Numbered from the stretch's first letter, positions 16,213 through 24,749 are shown. The stretch: 64,000 nucleotides of DNA from Pedobacter sp. Bi126 (GCF_918698245.1 NZ_CAKKMS010000002.1:310001-374000); one strand, 5' to 3'. Notes: generated from the sequence alone by a model not told the origin. A program made the numbers and translations.

Positions 16213-17049
16213 TTAAAATAGGTTGAGTTGTTCTGGCTGGTACAGGCTAGGGTCGAAATTGTAAACTTCGGGTATGTTTTGAGTATTGCTTACGTAATAC
16301 AACGCTGTTTCCTCATGCCTTGAAGCTACTTTAACAAAAGTATTGCCGGCAACATTTTTAAAGAGATTTTCAACCAGCTCCGGGTCGTTATTATCTTTTG
16401 ATAAGTGGCTCAATAATAAATGACTCATGTATGGGGCTTTATGGTTGATGAAAAGCTCCAGCGCCTGTGTATTGCTTAAATGACCGTGGCCACTTGTAAT
16501 CCTCCGCTTCAAAAAATAAGGATATCGGCCATTTTTCAGCATCTCTGCATCGTAATTGGCTTCTAAGAAAGCGGCATGACAGTTTTTGAAATGGGCAATT
16601 AAACGATCGCACACCGAGCCAATATCTGTAAAGACACCCACTCTTACCTCGTTGCATTCAACAGTAAAACTATAAGGATCAGCTGCATCATGAAATTTAG
16701 AAAAGGCGGAGATCTTTAAGTCGCCAATTTGAATATGTTGTAAATGGCTTAATGAAAAGGTATTGTTTGCATCCAAAACCAGCCGACTGCTTTTTAGGGT
16801 AGCTGTGCTAATGTAAACCGGGAGTTTATGTTTTTTAGCAAATACCGCCAGCCCTTTAATGTGGTCGCTATGTTCGTGTGAGATAAAAATGGCCTTTACT
16901 TTACTGATTGATAAACCTAAACGGTTCATCCGTGTTTCGACCTCTTTACAGGTTAGACCAACATCAACCAAAATTGCTTCATTATCGTTACCTACATAGT
17001 AACAATTGCCATTACTGCCCGAATTTATTGATGTAAAATATAGTGCCAT
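16213..17049 (-). CDS. MBL-fold metallo-hydrolase, YycJ/WalJ-like
   Basis: A 278-residue metallo-beta-lactamase-fold protein. The metal-binding motif FISHEHSDHIKGL (HxHxDH) is at about residues 56-62; further ligands lie in FHDAAD, FTDIG and the late LSHLSKDN histidine. The N-terminus SINSGSNGNCYYVG is typical of YycJ/WalJ proteins, exonuclease-like hydrolases linked to cell-wall signalling and DNA repair in Firmicutes; the role in Bacteroidota is not established. It lies 47 nt downstream of the marR gene in the same direction and may be read from that promoter too. Confidence 0.85.
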   Translation of the reverse strand: MALYFTSINSGSNGNCYYVGNDNEAILVDVGLTCKEVETRMNRLGLSISKVKAIFISHEHSDHIKGLAVFAKKHKLPVYISTATLKSSRLVLDANNTFSLSHLQHIQIGDLKISAFSKFHDAADPYSFTVECNEVRVGVFTDIGSVCDRLIAHFKNCHAAFLEANYDAEMLKNGRYPYFLKRRITSGHGHLSNTQALELFINHKAPYMSHLLLSHLSKDNNDPELVENLFKNVAGNTFVKVASRHEETALYYVSNTQNIPEVYNFDPSLYQPEQLNLF

Positions 17050-17096
17050 TTTTCAGCCTGCAAGATAAGGCTTATTTGGCGAAGGAAAAAGGAAAA

Positions 17097-17540
17097 CTAT
17101 ACTCTTGCGCCATTGTGTTCTACCAAACGCGAAAGGAGGGGTAGAAAAGCCTGAATCAAGTTGATTTCTTCTGAGGAGAAGATTTTTTCCATGGTTTGTG
17201 CCAGCCATTCTTCTTTTATTTTTCTGCTGGCAATAATGTGTTTTTCGCCAAGCTTGGTTAAGCCGATAAAAACCTTTCGTTTATCCTCTTTACTTGGAAA
17301 TCGTTCCACACATTTGGCGTCGAACAAGCGGTTGATGATCTGTGAAATAGCTTGTTTTGATACCCTTTCCATGTCTGCCAGCTCTGTAGATAACATTTTG
17401 CCATGTTGTTCGAGCAGCGACATCGTTAACAGTTCGGCGTTGCTAAAGTCTGAACTTACGTTCTGTTTGCGTAGCTGCCTGGTTAAGCGGGTAACTGTGC
17501 TTCTTAGTTTTGCGGCTATATCTTGTGTTTGAGTAGGCAT
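17097..17540 (-). CDS. MarR-family transcriptional regulator
   Basis: A 147-residue winged-helix regulator. The helix-turn-helix region reads ELADMERVSKQAISQIINRL, followed by the wing (RFPSKEDKRKVFIGLTKLGE), with dimerisation helices at both ends. It is divergent from an MFS transporter gene. A 15-bp inverted repeat GTAAA-N5-TTTAC lies directly downstream of the -7 box of each gene, so it very likely represses both itself and the transporter, with release by an unknown small molecule. A 170-bp spacer separates the two genes. Confidence 0.92.
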   Translation of the reverse strand: MPTQTQDIAAKLRSTVTRLTRQLRKQNVSSDFSNAELLTMSLLEQHGKMLSTELADMERVSKQAISQIINRLFDAKCVERFPSKEDKRKVFIGLTKLGEKHIIASRKIKEEWLAQTMEKIFSSEEINLIQAFLPLLSRLVEHNGARV

Positions 17541-17547
17541 CTTAATG

Positions 17548-17569
17548 GTAAATAAACTTTACAAATATA
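17548..17569 (-). promoter_or_regulatory. marR promoter -7 box and MarR operator
   Basis: On the minus strand the -7 box TATATTTG (17562-17569) runs into the inverted repeat GTAAA-N5-TTTAC (17548-17562), which covers the expected transcription start, 8 nt before the marR ATG. The layout duplicates the one before the MFS gene, which supports autoregulation. Confidence 0.75.
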
Positions 17570-17657
17570 AGCTTTTAATTTTGTAGGTAAACTAATGTGA
17601 GTCTTTGTTTTGTTTGAATTGTGATTCTGTAATGATAAAACTTTCTGTTTTTGGTTT

Positions 17658-17700
17658 TTTGATCCGAGTTTAGTTTTGTACTTTTGTAAAGTTACTTTAC
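17658..17700 (+). promoter_or_regulatory. MFS-gene promoter and MarR operator
   Basis: TTTG at 17658-17661, a 17-nt spacer and TACTTTTG at 17679-17686 form a consensus Bacteroidota promoter. The 15-bp palindrome GTAAAGTTACTTTAC (17686-17700) sits on the start site, 10 nt before the ATG. Sharing of both the box-operator spacing and the operator half-sites with the marR side makes a MarR operator the simplest reading. Confidence 0.78.
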
Positions 17701-17710
17701 TATTTTAAAC

Positions 17711-18940
17711 ATGAGTATTTTTCGTTCACTAAGGCATTACAATTACAGGTTATTTTTTACAGGTCAGGCTATTTCACTAATCGGCACATGGATGCAGCGT
17801 GTAGCCATCAGCTGGTTGGTATATCGTTTAACAGGATCGGCCTTTTTACTTGGACTGATTACTTTTTTGAGTTTAATCCCTTCACTGGTACTCGCACCGT
17901 ATGCTGGGAGCTATGTGGATAGACATAACAAGTATAAGATATTGGTGATTACCCAGGTGATCCTGATGCTGCAGGCTGGTGCCCTGGCTTTGATGATCTG
18001 GTTTAAAGTATATGATATGTTCTGGATTGCAGCACTTTCGCTGGTTCAGGGCCTGGTGAATGCTTTTGATGTTACTGCCCGTCAATCGTTAATGGTAAAT
18101 TTAATTGATGATAAAGAAGATTTACCAAATGCCATTGCGCTCAATTCTTCCATGTTTAATGCAGCCAGGTTAATCGGCCCGGCACTGGCAGGGGTAATTT
18201 TGAGTACTTTGGGTGAAGATATCTGCTTCCTGATCAATTTTGTGAGCTTTATTGCTGTACTGGGCTGTATGGTGATGATGAAGCTTAAACTCACCGCACA
18301 TCAAAAATCAAAAGAAAATATCTGGATCGACCTGAAAAAAGGTTACGATTATCTTAAATCATCGCCAGATTTGGCATCTATGGTATTAATGATGGCTGCA
18401 TCGAGTTTATTGGTAATCCCTTTCACTACTTTATTGCCTGTTTTTGCCAAAGATATTTTTAACGGAAATGCCACAACATTTGGCTGGTTTGAAAGTGCAG
18501 CAGGATTTGGCGCATTCTTCGGCGCCATTTATATGGCTACATTAAAAGTGAAGCAAAACCTACAGAAAATTGTAATGATGTCGGGTATTTTGCTGGCCAT
18601 TTCGGTTGTGGCGCTGGCTATATCACCATCGCTTGTTCTGGCTTTAATCTGTACCGGTTTAGCTGCTCTAGGTCTAATGGCTCAAACCTCATCCATCAAT
18701 ACTTATCTGCAGACCCATGCCGATGATGCAATGAGGGGAAGGACTTTAAGTTATTATATCATGGCTTATCAGGGGGTATTGCCAATCGGCAGCTTGCTGA
18801 TGGGCTATTTGGCGCATCTTTTTGGTACTCAAACTGTAGTTGCTTTTGAAGGTGTTGCGGGCTTGCTGATTGTAGCTGCGTTTGTGTACAATGAAAAGCA
18901 CAGGAATCAATTGAACAGTAGTGCAATGTCGTTAAATTAA
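17711..18940 (+). CDS. MFS transporter, MFS_3 (EntS-like) type
   Basis: A 409-residue major-facilitator protein with 11-12 membrane helices. The N-terminus FRSLRHYNYRLFFTGQAISLIGTW and the loop SYVDRHNKYKIL (motif A region) are typical of the EntS/MFS_3 exporters, which move siderophores, drugs or other small molecules outward. Substrate is unknown; control by the divergent MarR regulator suggests efflux of a toxic or signalling compound. The last 43 codons plus the stop form a 132-bp unit repeated twice more downstream (18943-19206). The reading frame itself is intact, and the repeats lie beyond the stop. Confidence 0.9.
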   Translation: MSIFRSLRHYNYRLFFTGQAISLIGTWMQRVAISWLVYRLTGSAFLLGLITFLSLIPSLVLAPYAGSYVDRHNKYKILVITQVILMLQAGALALMIWFKVYDMFWIAALSLVQGLVNAFDVTARQSLMVNLIDDKEDLPNAIALNSSMFNAARLIGPALAGVILSTLGEDICFLINFVSFIAVLGCMVMMKLKLTAHQKSKENIWIDLKKGYDYLKSSPDLASMVLMMAASSLLVIPFTTLLPVFAKDIFNGNATTFGWFESAAGFGAFFGAIYMATLKVKQNLQKIVMMSGILLAISVVALAISPSLVLALICTGLAALGLMAQTSSINTYLQTHADDAMRGRTLSYYIMAYQGVLPIGSLLMGYLAHLFGTQTVVAFEGVAGLLIVAAFVYNEKHRNQLNSSAMSLN

Positions 18941-19206
18941 TAGGCGCATCTTTTTGGTACCCAAACTGTAGTTGCTTTTGAAGGTGTTGCGGGTTTGTTG
19001 ATCGTTGCTGCGTTTGTGTACAATGAAAAACACAGGAATCAATTGAACAGTAGTGCAATGTCATTAAATTAATAGGCGCATCTTTTTGGTACCCAAACTG
19101 TAGTTGCTTTTGAAGGTGTTGCGGGTTTGTTGATTGTTGCTGCGTTTGTGTACAATGAAAAACACAGGAATCAATTGAACAGTAGTGCAATGTCATTAAA
19201 TTAATA
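18811..19206. repeat. Three tandem 132-bp copies of the MFS gene 3' end
   Basis: Complete copies at 18811-18942 (inside the gene), 18943-19074 and 19075-19206. Each contains 43 codons plus the TAA. Copies 2 and 3 differ from each other at one site. Copy 1 differs from copy 2 at seven sites, all synonymous in the MFS frame (for example ACT/ACC, CTG/TTG, GTA/GTT). A long antisense frame across the array is only a by-product of the 44-codon period. Confidence 0.95.
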
Positions 19207-19241
19207 TGCCATCTGGATTTTTTTAATTTGGGTACGAGTGG

Positions 19242-19327
19242 TCGTCACCCTGTCCCGAAACTTCGGGATCAGGGTCTTAATAGATAAATAAAGATGCTGA
19301 TCCCGAACATTCGGGACAGCATGACGA
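19242..19327. repeat. Paired TCCCGAA/TTCGGGA hairpin element
   Basis: Two hairpins (TCCCGAA at 19253 with TTCGGGA at 19262; TCCCGAA at 19301 with TTCGGGA at 19310). They sit inside a larger inverted repeat that begins TCGTCACCCTG and ends CAGCATGACGA. It lies between the convergent MFS and lacI-type genes and belongs to the GTCAT-initiated dispersed elements of this window. Confidence 0.7.
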
Positions 19328-19349
19328 TCGAGTAGATACAACATTGCGC

Positions 19350-19379
19350 GCCAAACGCTAAACGCCATGCGCCAAACGC
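19350..19379 (-). repeat. Heptamer array after the LacI-type gene
   Basis: Four 7-bp units, GTTTGGC/GTTTAGC-like on the minus strand with one GCATGGC variant, start 2 nt after the regulator's stop codon. The sense strand is G/T-rich, as at pbpC. Confidence 0.8.
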
Positions 19380-20396
19380 TTACCCATGCACGATCAGCTT
19401 ACAATCCACCATTAATTTTTGGTAATCATGAAGATCAATTTCTTTGTTGATCAATTGTATCAATAGTTTAATTGCATTTTCACCTACTGATTCGGGGTTT
19501 TCTTCAATAGAGGCAATAGGTGGTGAATCGAGATAGCTGATGAAAGAAGTGTTCCCGAATCCTACGTATTCAATTTTGTCAAAGTCAGGGTGGTTTATCG
19601 ATTTCAGGTATTTCATCGCATCGAACATAATAGGTTCTTTAAAAGCCACGAGCGCAGTAGGCATATTTTCTGGGTTGGCAAATAAGTTCTTAATTGCTGA
19701 GATCGTATTTTCTTTATCGAAATCGGTATAAGCAACCAATTCTGATGAAAAAGGAACCTGATTATCATTTAAAGCATTGATGTAGCCATTAAAGCGATCG
19801 TGCGTAAAATTAATCATTTTTGGACCGCCCAAATAAGCAATCTTTTTATGCCCCCTGTCTATTAAAAACTTTGTCGCCTGATAACAGCCCTGAAAAGTAT
19901 TGCCCAAAACTTTATGGCAACTTAGGTTAAAACTCGGGTTTCGGGCATAATACACTACCGGTGTGCCCATGTTTTCGAACTGGTCTAAATGCGAAAAATC
20001 CTGTGTGTGTTTTGAAATAGCCACAATTAAACCATCAACCCGGCTCCGCAACAACATATTTGCAGATTGGATTTCTTTTTTCAGGTCATCGTGAGATTGG
20101 CTGATGATCACATTATATCCATTTTGTGTGGCAAATTGCTCTACGCCATAAATACTTCTGGTAAAATAGTGATCCAAAAGATTGGGTAAGATAATACCAA
20201 TAATGTGCGATTTCTTTTCCTTTAAATTAATAGCCGATTTATTGGGTGTAAAATGCAAATCGCGGGCCATTTCCTGGACACGTTGTTTCGTGTACTCGTT
20301 TATGGTTGGATAGTTATTAAGGGCTTTTGATACTGTTGATACTGACATTTTTAACTTTTCAGCCAAGAATTTTAGTGTAACAGGGGTATTATTCAT
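19380..20396 (-). CDS. LacI-family transcriptional regulator (probable glucuronide regulator)
   Basis: A 338-residue repressor. The N-terminal helix-turn-helix (TLKFLAEKLKMSVSTVSKAL) and hinge (RDLHFTPNKSAINLKEK) are followed by a periplasmic-binding-type ligand domain with typical landmarks (IIGIILPNL, DGLIVAIS, GHKKIAYLGG). I prefer the ATG at 20396 over an in-frame start at 20438 because the family N-terminus begins there. It is divergent from the GH2-SDR-uxuA operon. A perfect 18-bp operator lies at 20441-20458 and a core match at 20495, so it probably senses a glucuronate-pathway intermediate and represses both directions. Confidence 0.92.
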   Translation of the reverse strand: MNNTPVTLKFLAEKLKMSVSTVSKALNNYPTINEYTKQRVQEMARDLHFTPNKSAINLKEKKSHIIGIILPNLLDHYFTRSIYGVEQFATQNGYNVIISQSHDDLKKEIQSANMLLRSRVDGLIVAISKHTQDFSHLDQFENMGTPVVYYARNPSFNLSCHKVLGNTFQGCYQATKFLIDRGHKKIAYLGGPKMINFTHDRFNGYINALNDNQVPFSSELVAYTDFDKENTISAIKNLFANPENMPTALVAFKEPIMFDAMKYLKSINHPDFDKIEYVGFGNTSFISYLDSPPIASIEENPESVGENAIKLLIQLINKEIDLHDYQKLMVDCKLIVHG

Positions 20397-20440
20397 TATC
20401 TTTTCCAATCTCAGTGCATAGTTAAGAAAAAAACACAATT

Positions 20441-20458
20441 ATTTCAAACGTTTGAAAT
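20441..20458. promoter_or_regulatory. LacI-family operator, perfect palindrome
   Basis: ATTTCAAACGTTTGAAAT is an exact 18-bp palindrome centred on CG, the canonical shape of LacI/GalR operators, 44 nt before the regulator's start codon. Autoregulation is likely. Confidence 0.8.
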
Positions 20459-20494
20459 GTTGTTTCAGTGGATTTTACTGCGTTTTGGCCTATT

Positions 20495-20507
20495 TTAAAA
20501 CGTTTAA
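20495..20507. promoter_or_regulatory. Second, weaker LacI-type operator
   Basis: TTAAAACGTTTAA shares the AAACGTTT core with the perfect operator 54 nt away. Two sites about five helical turns apart could allow looping. Confidence 0.45.
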
Positions 20508-20703
20508 TTTTTTAAGCTTTTCTAAATTCGTGATCACTAGCACAAACTATCCAAATAAACATGATGAAATCATTACCTGCTCCCAGCAAATGCTGTCAAA
20601 AACCTAACATAGGCTTTTGGGGCAAATTCTTCGTTATTAATGAAAAACTAAATTTTGCTCAAATTTAGGAGGGTAGTGGAAACACCGTCTGTTAATTAAT
20701 TGT

Positions 20704-20721
20704 TAGTTTTGAAACGATCAA
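20704..20721 (+). promoter_or_regulatory. GH2 operon -7 box with overlapping operator-like site
   Basis: TAGTTTTG (20704-20711) is a consensus -7 box 35 nt before the GH2 start codon. The overlapping TTGAAACGATCAA (20709-20721) looks like a degenerate LacI site (TTGA...CG..TCAA). A -33 box is not obvious. Confidence 0.45.
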
Positions 20722-20745
20722 TTAATTAATATTAAAACTTAAGTT

Positions 20746-22575
20746 ATGCTAAAAACAACCTATAGCGTATTTTTAATCTGCTTTTCGCTCCTTTCATCAA
20801 TCAGTTACGGTCAGGTTACCGCTATACAAAATATTCAGGGCCGAAAAATCCAGAGCCTTAATGGTAAATGGAATTATATTGTTGATCCTTACGAAAATGG
20901 TTATTACGATTATCGTCACGATCCGTTCGATCAGTCGAAAACCGGAACCGGAGGTTATTACGACGATAAAATTCAGAAAGACAAGTCAGAACTGATCGAG
21001 TATGATTTCGATCATTCGCCACAAATGAATGTTCCTGGCGATTGGAACTCGCAATCGGAAAAATTAGAACTTTACGAAGGCAATGTTTGGCTGCGCAAAA
21101 AGTTTGATGCAAAACCAGAAAAAGGGAAAAAATACTTCGTGTATTTCGGTGCAGTAAATTACGAAGCCCATGTTTACCTAAACGGTAAAAAACTGGGGGT
21201 ACACAAGGGTGGTTTTACACCTTTCCAGTTCGACGTAACCAACAACTTAAAAGTTGGCGAAAATTCAATTGTGCTTAAAGTTGATAATATCCGTAAACAG
21301 GATGAAATTCCAACTGTAAATACCGATTGGTGGAATTATGGGGGCATTACACGTGATGTTTTTTTAGCCGAATTTCCTGAACATTTTATCAGTGATTATA
21401 AACTTCAGCTCGTTAAAGGAAACAATAACCTGTTAAATTTTTCGGTAAAACTTGCTGATGCGACTGCTGGACAGGAAATTACGCTTTCTATTCCAGAGCT
21501 GAAGCTGGAAAAGAAATACAAAACAGATAGCGAAGGTAAAATAGCAGATGAATTTACCTGGAATAATTTAAGCCTATGGTCGCCAGAAGCACCAAAACTA
21601 TATGCCGTAAACATTAAAACCGATAAAGAAAATATCAACGATAAAATTGGTTTCAGAACCATTCAGGTTGATGGCGATAGCATCCTGTTAAATGGTAAAT
21701 CTGTTTTTTTAAGAGGAATCTCACTACATGACGAAAACCCGCTTATAGCTGGTCGTTTACGCTCAGAAGGCGATATGCGCATGATGTTGCAGTGGGCAAA
21801 AGATATGAACTGTAACTACGTTCGCCTGGCGCATTACCCGCATAACGAAGAAATGATTCGCCTTGCCGATGAAATGGGACTATTGGTTTGGGCTGAAGTT
21901 CCTGTTTACTGGACCATCAGCTGGACAAATCCGGCAACCTATGCCAATGCAAAAAAGCAATTGACTGATTTAATCGTACGTGATAAAAACAGGGCAAGTG
22001 TGATTGTTTGGTCTATTGGTAACGAAACCCCGTTAAGTGATGCCCGTTTGAGTTTTATGAGCAATCTGGCAGAAACTGCCCGCTCGTTAGATGATACCCG
22101 TTTAGTGGCTGCTGCTTTAGAAGTACACCGCGAAGGAAACAATATCATTTTAAACGATCCCCTGGGCGAAAAAATCGATCTGGTAAGTTTTAATGAATAT
22201 GCTGGCTGGTACTGGGGAGGTAATCCATCCGAAATTACCAAATACAATTTTGATATAAAATATAAAAAGCCTGTGGTAATTACTGAATTTGGAGGTGATG
22301 CTTTGGGCGGTTTCCACGCTGATGAAAATACACGTTGGAGCGAAGAATACCAAGAGGCGTTGTATAAAAATCAGATCGCTATGTTAAGTAAAATTGGCGC
22401 TTTGAGAGGCATGACACCATGGATTTTAACCGATTTCAGATCACCAAGAAGACAGCATCCAATTTATCAGAATTTCTGGAACCGTAAAGGCTTGATCAGC
22501 GAAACAGGTAAGAAAAAGAAAGCCTTCTTCGTGCTGAAAGATTTTTACGACCAGATGCAGGTCAAATACAAATAA
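20746..22575 (+). CDS. Secreted GH2 glycosidase, probable beta-glucuronidase
   Basis: A 609-residue glycoside hydrolase family 2 enzyme with a signal peptide (to about residue 22, cleavage near SYG). Domains in order: a jelly-roll sugar-binding domain (NVWLRKKFDAKP, AHVYLNGKKLG), an immunoglobulin-like domain and a TIM barrel. The acid/base is E427 in WSIGNETP; the nucleophile is E514 in VVITEFGGDALGG. Compact GH2 enzymes of this size are often beta-glucuronidases. The downstream genes for fructuronate reduction and mannonate dehydration make glucuronide release the best guess; beta-galactosidase is the alternative. It is probably the first gene of the operon under the divergent LacI regulator. 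Confidence 0.88.
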   Translation: MLKTTYSVFLICFSLLSSISYGQVTAIQNIQGRKIQSLNGKWNYIVDPYENGYYDYRHDPFDQSKTGTGGYYDDKIQKDKSELIEYDFDHSPQMNVPGDWNSQSEKLELYEGNVWLRKKFDAKPEKGKKYFVYFGAVNYEAHVYLNGKKLGVHKGGFTPFQFDVTNNLKVGENSIVLKVDNIRKQDEIPTVNTDWWNYGGITRDVFLAEFPEHFISDYKLQLVKGNNNLLNFSVKLADATAGQEITLSIPELKLEKKYKTDSEGKIADEFTWNNLSLWSPEAPKLYAVNIKTDKENINDKIGFRTIQVDGDSILLNGKSVFLRGISLHDENPLIAGRLRSEGDMRMMLQWAKDMNCNYVRLAHYPHNEEMIRLADEMGLLVWAEVPVYWTISWTNPATYANAKKQLTDLIVRDKNRASVIVWSIGNETPLSDARLSFMSNLAETARSLDDTRLVAAALEVHREGNNIILNDPLGEKIDLVSFNEYAGWYWGGNPSEITKYNFDIKYKKPVVITEFGGDALGGFHADENTRWSEEYQEALYKNQIAMLSKIGALRGMTPWILTDFRSPRRQHPIYQNFWNRKGLISETGKKKKAFFVLKDFYDQMQVKYK

Positions 22576-22578
22576 AAT

Positions 22579-22671
22579 ATGAACAGCTTACAGAAAACTA
22601 GTTTTGATTTTAAAATTATGCTTTTGATAGCGCTGTTAAATAAACTTAAAAAAGAACTAAACAAATGGTAA
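22579..22671 (+). CDS. Possible 30-codon leader ORF overlapping the SDR start
   Basis: An ATG 3 nt after the GH2 stop opens a 30-residue frame with a hydrophobic IMLLIALLN stretch and a lysine-rich end. Its TAA overlaps the SDR start region (stop at 22669, SDR ATG at 22665). This fits translational coupling, but an ORF this short can arise by chance, and nothing else supports it. Confidence 0.25.
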   Translation: MNSLQKTSFDFKIMLLIALLNKLKKELNKW

Positions 22672-23489
22672 AAGAAGTAGAAAGCCTGTTTTCGCTGAAA
22701 AACAAGGTTGTAGTAGTTACAGGTGCTACAGGTGTTTTGGGCGAGGCTTTTGTAAATGGATTATGCGCAGCTGGTGCTGTAATCGTTGTTATAGGAAGAA
22801 ATGAAGCGGCTGCCAAACAAAGGGTTGCTGATGTAACAAACGCAGGAGGAAAAGCTATTTATATTATTGCCGATGTATTGGATGAGCAGAATCTGCTTAA
22901 TGCGAATGAAATCATTATCAAAGAATTTGGTCGCATAGATGCGCTGATTAATGCAGCAGGTGGAAATGTGGCGGAAGCCGTTATTCAGCCCGGAAGTGAC
23001 ATTTTTGATCTTAATATTCCAGCCTTAAAACAAGCATTTGACCTCAATTTATTTGGAACTATTTTGCCTACACAGATTTTCGGTAAAGAAATTGCGAAAA
23101 ATGGGGGCAGTATTGTGAATATTTCATCAGTTTCTGCTAGCCAGGCCATTACACGCGTATTGGGTTACTCATTGGCCAAAACATCTATTGATTGTTATAC
23201 CAAATGGATGGCTGTTGAATTAGCTAATCGTTATCAGGATAAAATCAGGATAAATGCCATTGTACCCGGCTTTTTTATTACTAACCAGAACAGGGCATTA
23301 TTAACCAACGAAGATGGTTCTTTAACCGCAAGAGGGCAGGCCATCATTGCTAAAACGCCCTTTAAACGGTTTGGAGCGCCAGAAGAATTGATTGGCGCTT
23401 TAGTATATTTGCTAAGTGATGCCTCTAAATTTGTAAATGGACAGAATGTTACAGTGGATGGGGGATTTACCGCATTTTCTGGCGTTTAG
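22665..23489 (+). CDS. SDR-family D-mannonate oxidoreductase (fructuronate reductase)
   Basis: A 274-residue short-chain dehydrogenase. The Rossmann motif is VVVTGATGVLGEAF, the structural motif NAAGG is intact, and the catalytic set is S in NISSVSA with YSLAK (Tyr-x-x-x-Lys). The PGFFITNQNRALL segment is characteristic of SDR enzymes that interconvert D-fructuronate and D-mannonate, in place of the unrelated UxuB. It lies between the GH2 gene and uxuA, which supports this assignment. No membrane or secretion signal; cytoplasmic. A 3-ketoacyl reductase is the less likely alternative. Confidence 0.87.
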   Translation: MVKEVESLFSLKNKVVVVTGATGVLGEAFVNGLCAAGAVIVVIGRNEAAAKQRVADVTNAGGKAIYIIADVLDEQNLLNANEIIIKEFGRIDALINAAGGNVAEAVIQPGSDIFDLNIPALKQAFDLNLFGTILPTQIFGKEIAKNGGSIVNISSVSASQAITRVLGYSLAKTSIDCYTKWMAVELANRYQDKIRINAIVPGFFITNQNRALLTNEDGSLTARGQAIIAKTPFKRFGAPEELIGALVYLLSDASKFVNGQNVTVDGGFTAFSGV

Positions 23490-23545
23490 ATATCAGTACA
23501 ATCACATAATCAGTGTAATCTTAAAATCTGTGTAATCACACATAT

Positions 23546-24709
23546 ATGAAAAAATTAGAACAAACCTGGCGTTGGTATGGTCCGAACGATCCAGTTAGCC
23601 TACAAGATGTTAAACAAGCAGGCGCTACGGGCGTTGTAACTGCACTGCATCATATTCCACATGGTGAAGTTTGGCCATTACATGATATTCAGGAAAGAAA
23701 AGCCATTATCGAGGCAGCAGGTTTAACCTGGTCGGTGGTTGAGAGTGTTCCCGTACACGAAGCGATTAAAACGCGTAGGGCAGATGCCGGGCAGTATATC
23801 GAAAACTATAAAACCTCTTTGCGTAACCTATCGGCCTGCGGAATTAAGACTGTGTGCTATAACTTTATGCCAGTTTTAGATTGGACCCGTACACAATTGG
23901 ATCTGGAAATGACCGATGGATCGAAAGCCCTTTATTTTAACTGGATCGATCTGGCCATTTTTGATCTTTATATTTTGAAAAGAGAAGGTGCAGAAGCAGA
24001 TTATTCACAATCTATTTTAGATAGGGCTGCAGCTAAAAATGCAACTTTAACGGAGCAGGATTTAGTTGATCTTCGTATTAATGTATTAATGGGCATCCCG
24101 ACCGAAAAAGAAATCGAGCTGGAAACTTTGCGCAATAGCATCAATGAATATAAAGTCATTGGAAGACAGGGCTTAAAAGAAAATTTGAAATTTTTCCTGT
24201 TATCTATTGCTGAGGTTTGTACAGAAGAAGGTATTAAAATGACCATTCATCCTGACGATCCTCCTTATGCTATTTTAGGTTTGCCAAGAATTGCGAGTAC
24301 GCTCGAAGATTTTAATTATATTATTAAAGAAGTAGATCAGGCTTTTAACGGTGTTTGTTTCTGTACAGGCTCTTTAGGTGCCGGAATGGGGAATAATGCT
24401 TTAGAGATCTTCAATGCGGTTAAAGAGCGTGTTTACTTTGCACATTTGCGTAACGTTAAAAAAGATGAGGACGGTAGTTTTTACGAAGCAGATCATTTAG
24501 GTGGTGATGTGAACATGTACGAAATCATGAAAGCCTTATCAGAAGAAAATGCACTGCGCGATAAATCAATTCCTTTCCGCCCAGATCATGGCCACCAAAT
24601 GTTGGATGATTTGGCTAAAGTAACTAATCCGGGTTATTCTGCAATTGGCAGATTAAGAGGGTTGGCCGAATTAAGAGGCTTAGAAATAGGCGTTACAGGG
24701 AATTACTAA
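23546..24709 (+). CDS. uxuA: Mannonate dehydratase
   Basis: A 387-residue enzyme that converts D-mannonate to 2-keto-3-deoxygluconate, using a metal ion. The N-terminus (QTWRWYGPNDPVSLQDVKQAG) and the metal-site segments (MTIHPDDPP, CTGSLGAG, FAHLRNV, PFRPDHGHQM) are classic UxuA. It is the last gene of the GH2-SDR-uxuA operon. The uronate isomerase UxaC and the KDG kinase/aldolase needed to finish the pathway are not in this window. The 56-nt spacer before it contains a repeated GTGTAATC word. Confidence 0.96.
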   Translation: MKKLEQTWRWYGPNDPVSLQDVKQAGATGVVTALHHIPHGEVWPLHDIQERKAIIEAAGLTWSVVESVPVHEAIKTRRADAGQYIENYKTSLRNLSACGIKTVCYNFMPVLDWTRTQLDLEMTDGSKALYFNWIDLAIFDLYILKREGAEADYSQSILDRAAAKNATLTEQDLVDLRINVLMGIPTEKEIELETLRNSINEYKVIGRQGLKENLKFFLLSIAEVCTEEGIKMTIHPDDPPYAILGLPRIASTLEDFNYIIKEVDQAFNGVCFCTGSLGAGMGNNALEIFNAVKERVYFAHLRNVKKDEDGSFYEADHLGGDVNMYEIMKALSEENALRDKSIPFRPDHGHQMLDDLAKVTNPGYSAIGRLRGLAELRGLEIGVTGNY

Positions 24710-24716
24710 TTTGGAT

Positions 24717-24749
24717 CGTCATTGCGAGAAGGAACGACGAAGCAATCTC
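24717..24749. repeat. CGTCATTGCGAG-type dispersed element
   Basis: A 33-bp stretch beginning CGTCATTGCGAG and ending AAGCAATCTC, 8 nt after the uxuA stop. Words of this form recur in many Bacteroidota intergenic regions (from memory). Related GTCAT-initiated elements lie at 19242, 38756 and 47604. Confidence 0.55.

Noticed and set aside
18759..19196. Long antisense ORF (145 codons) with an internal repeat
   Set aside because: It exists only because the 132-bp repeat unit is a multiple of three; it is antisense to the MFS gene and has no start or ribosome-site support.
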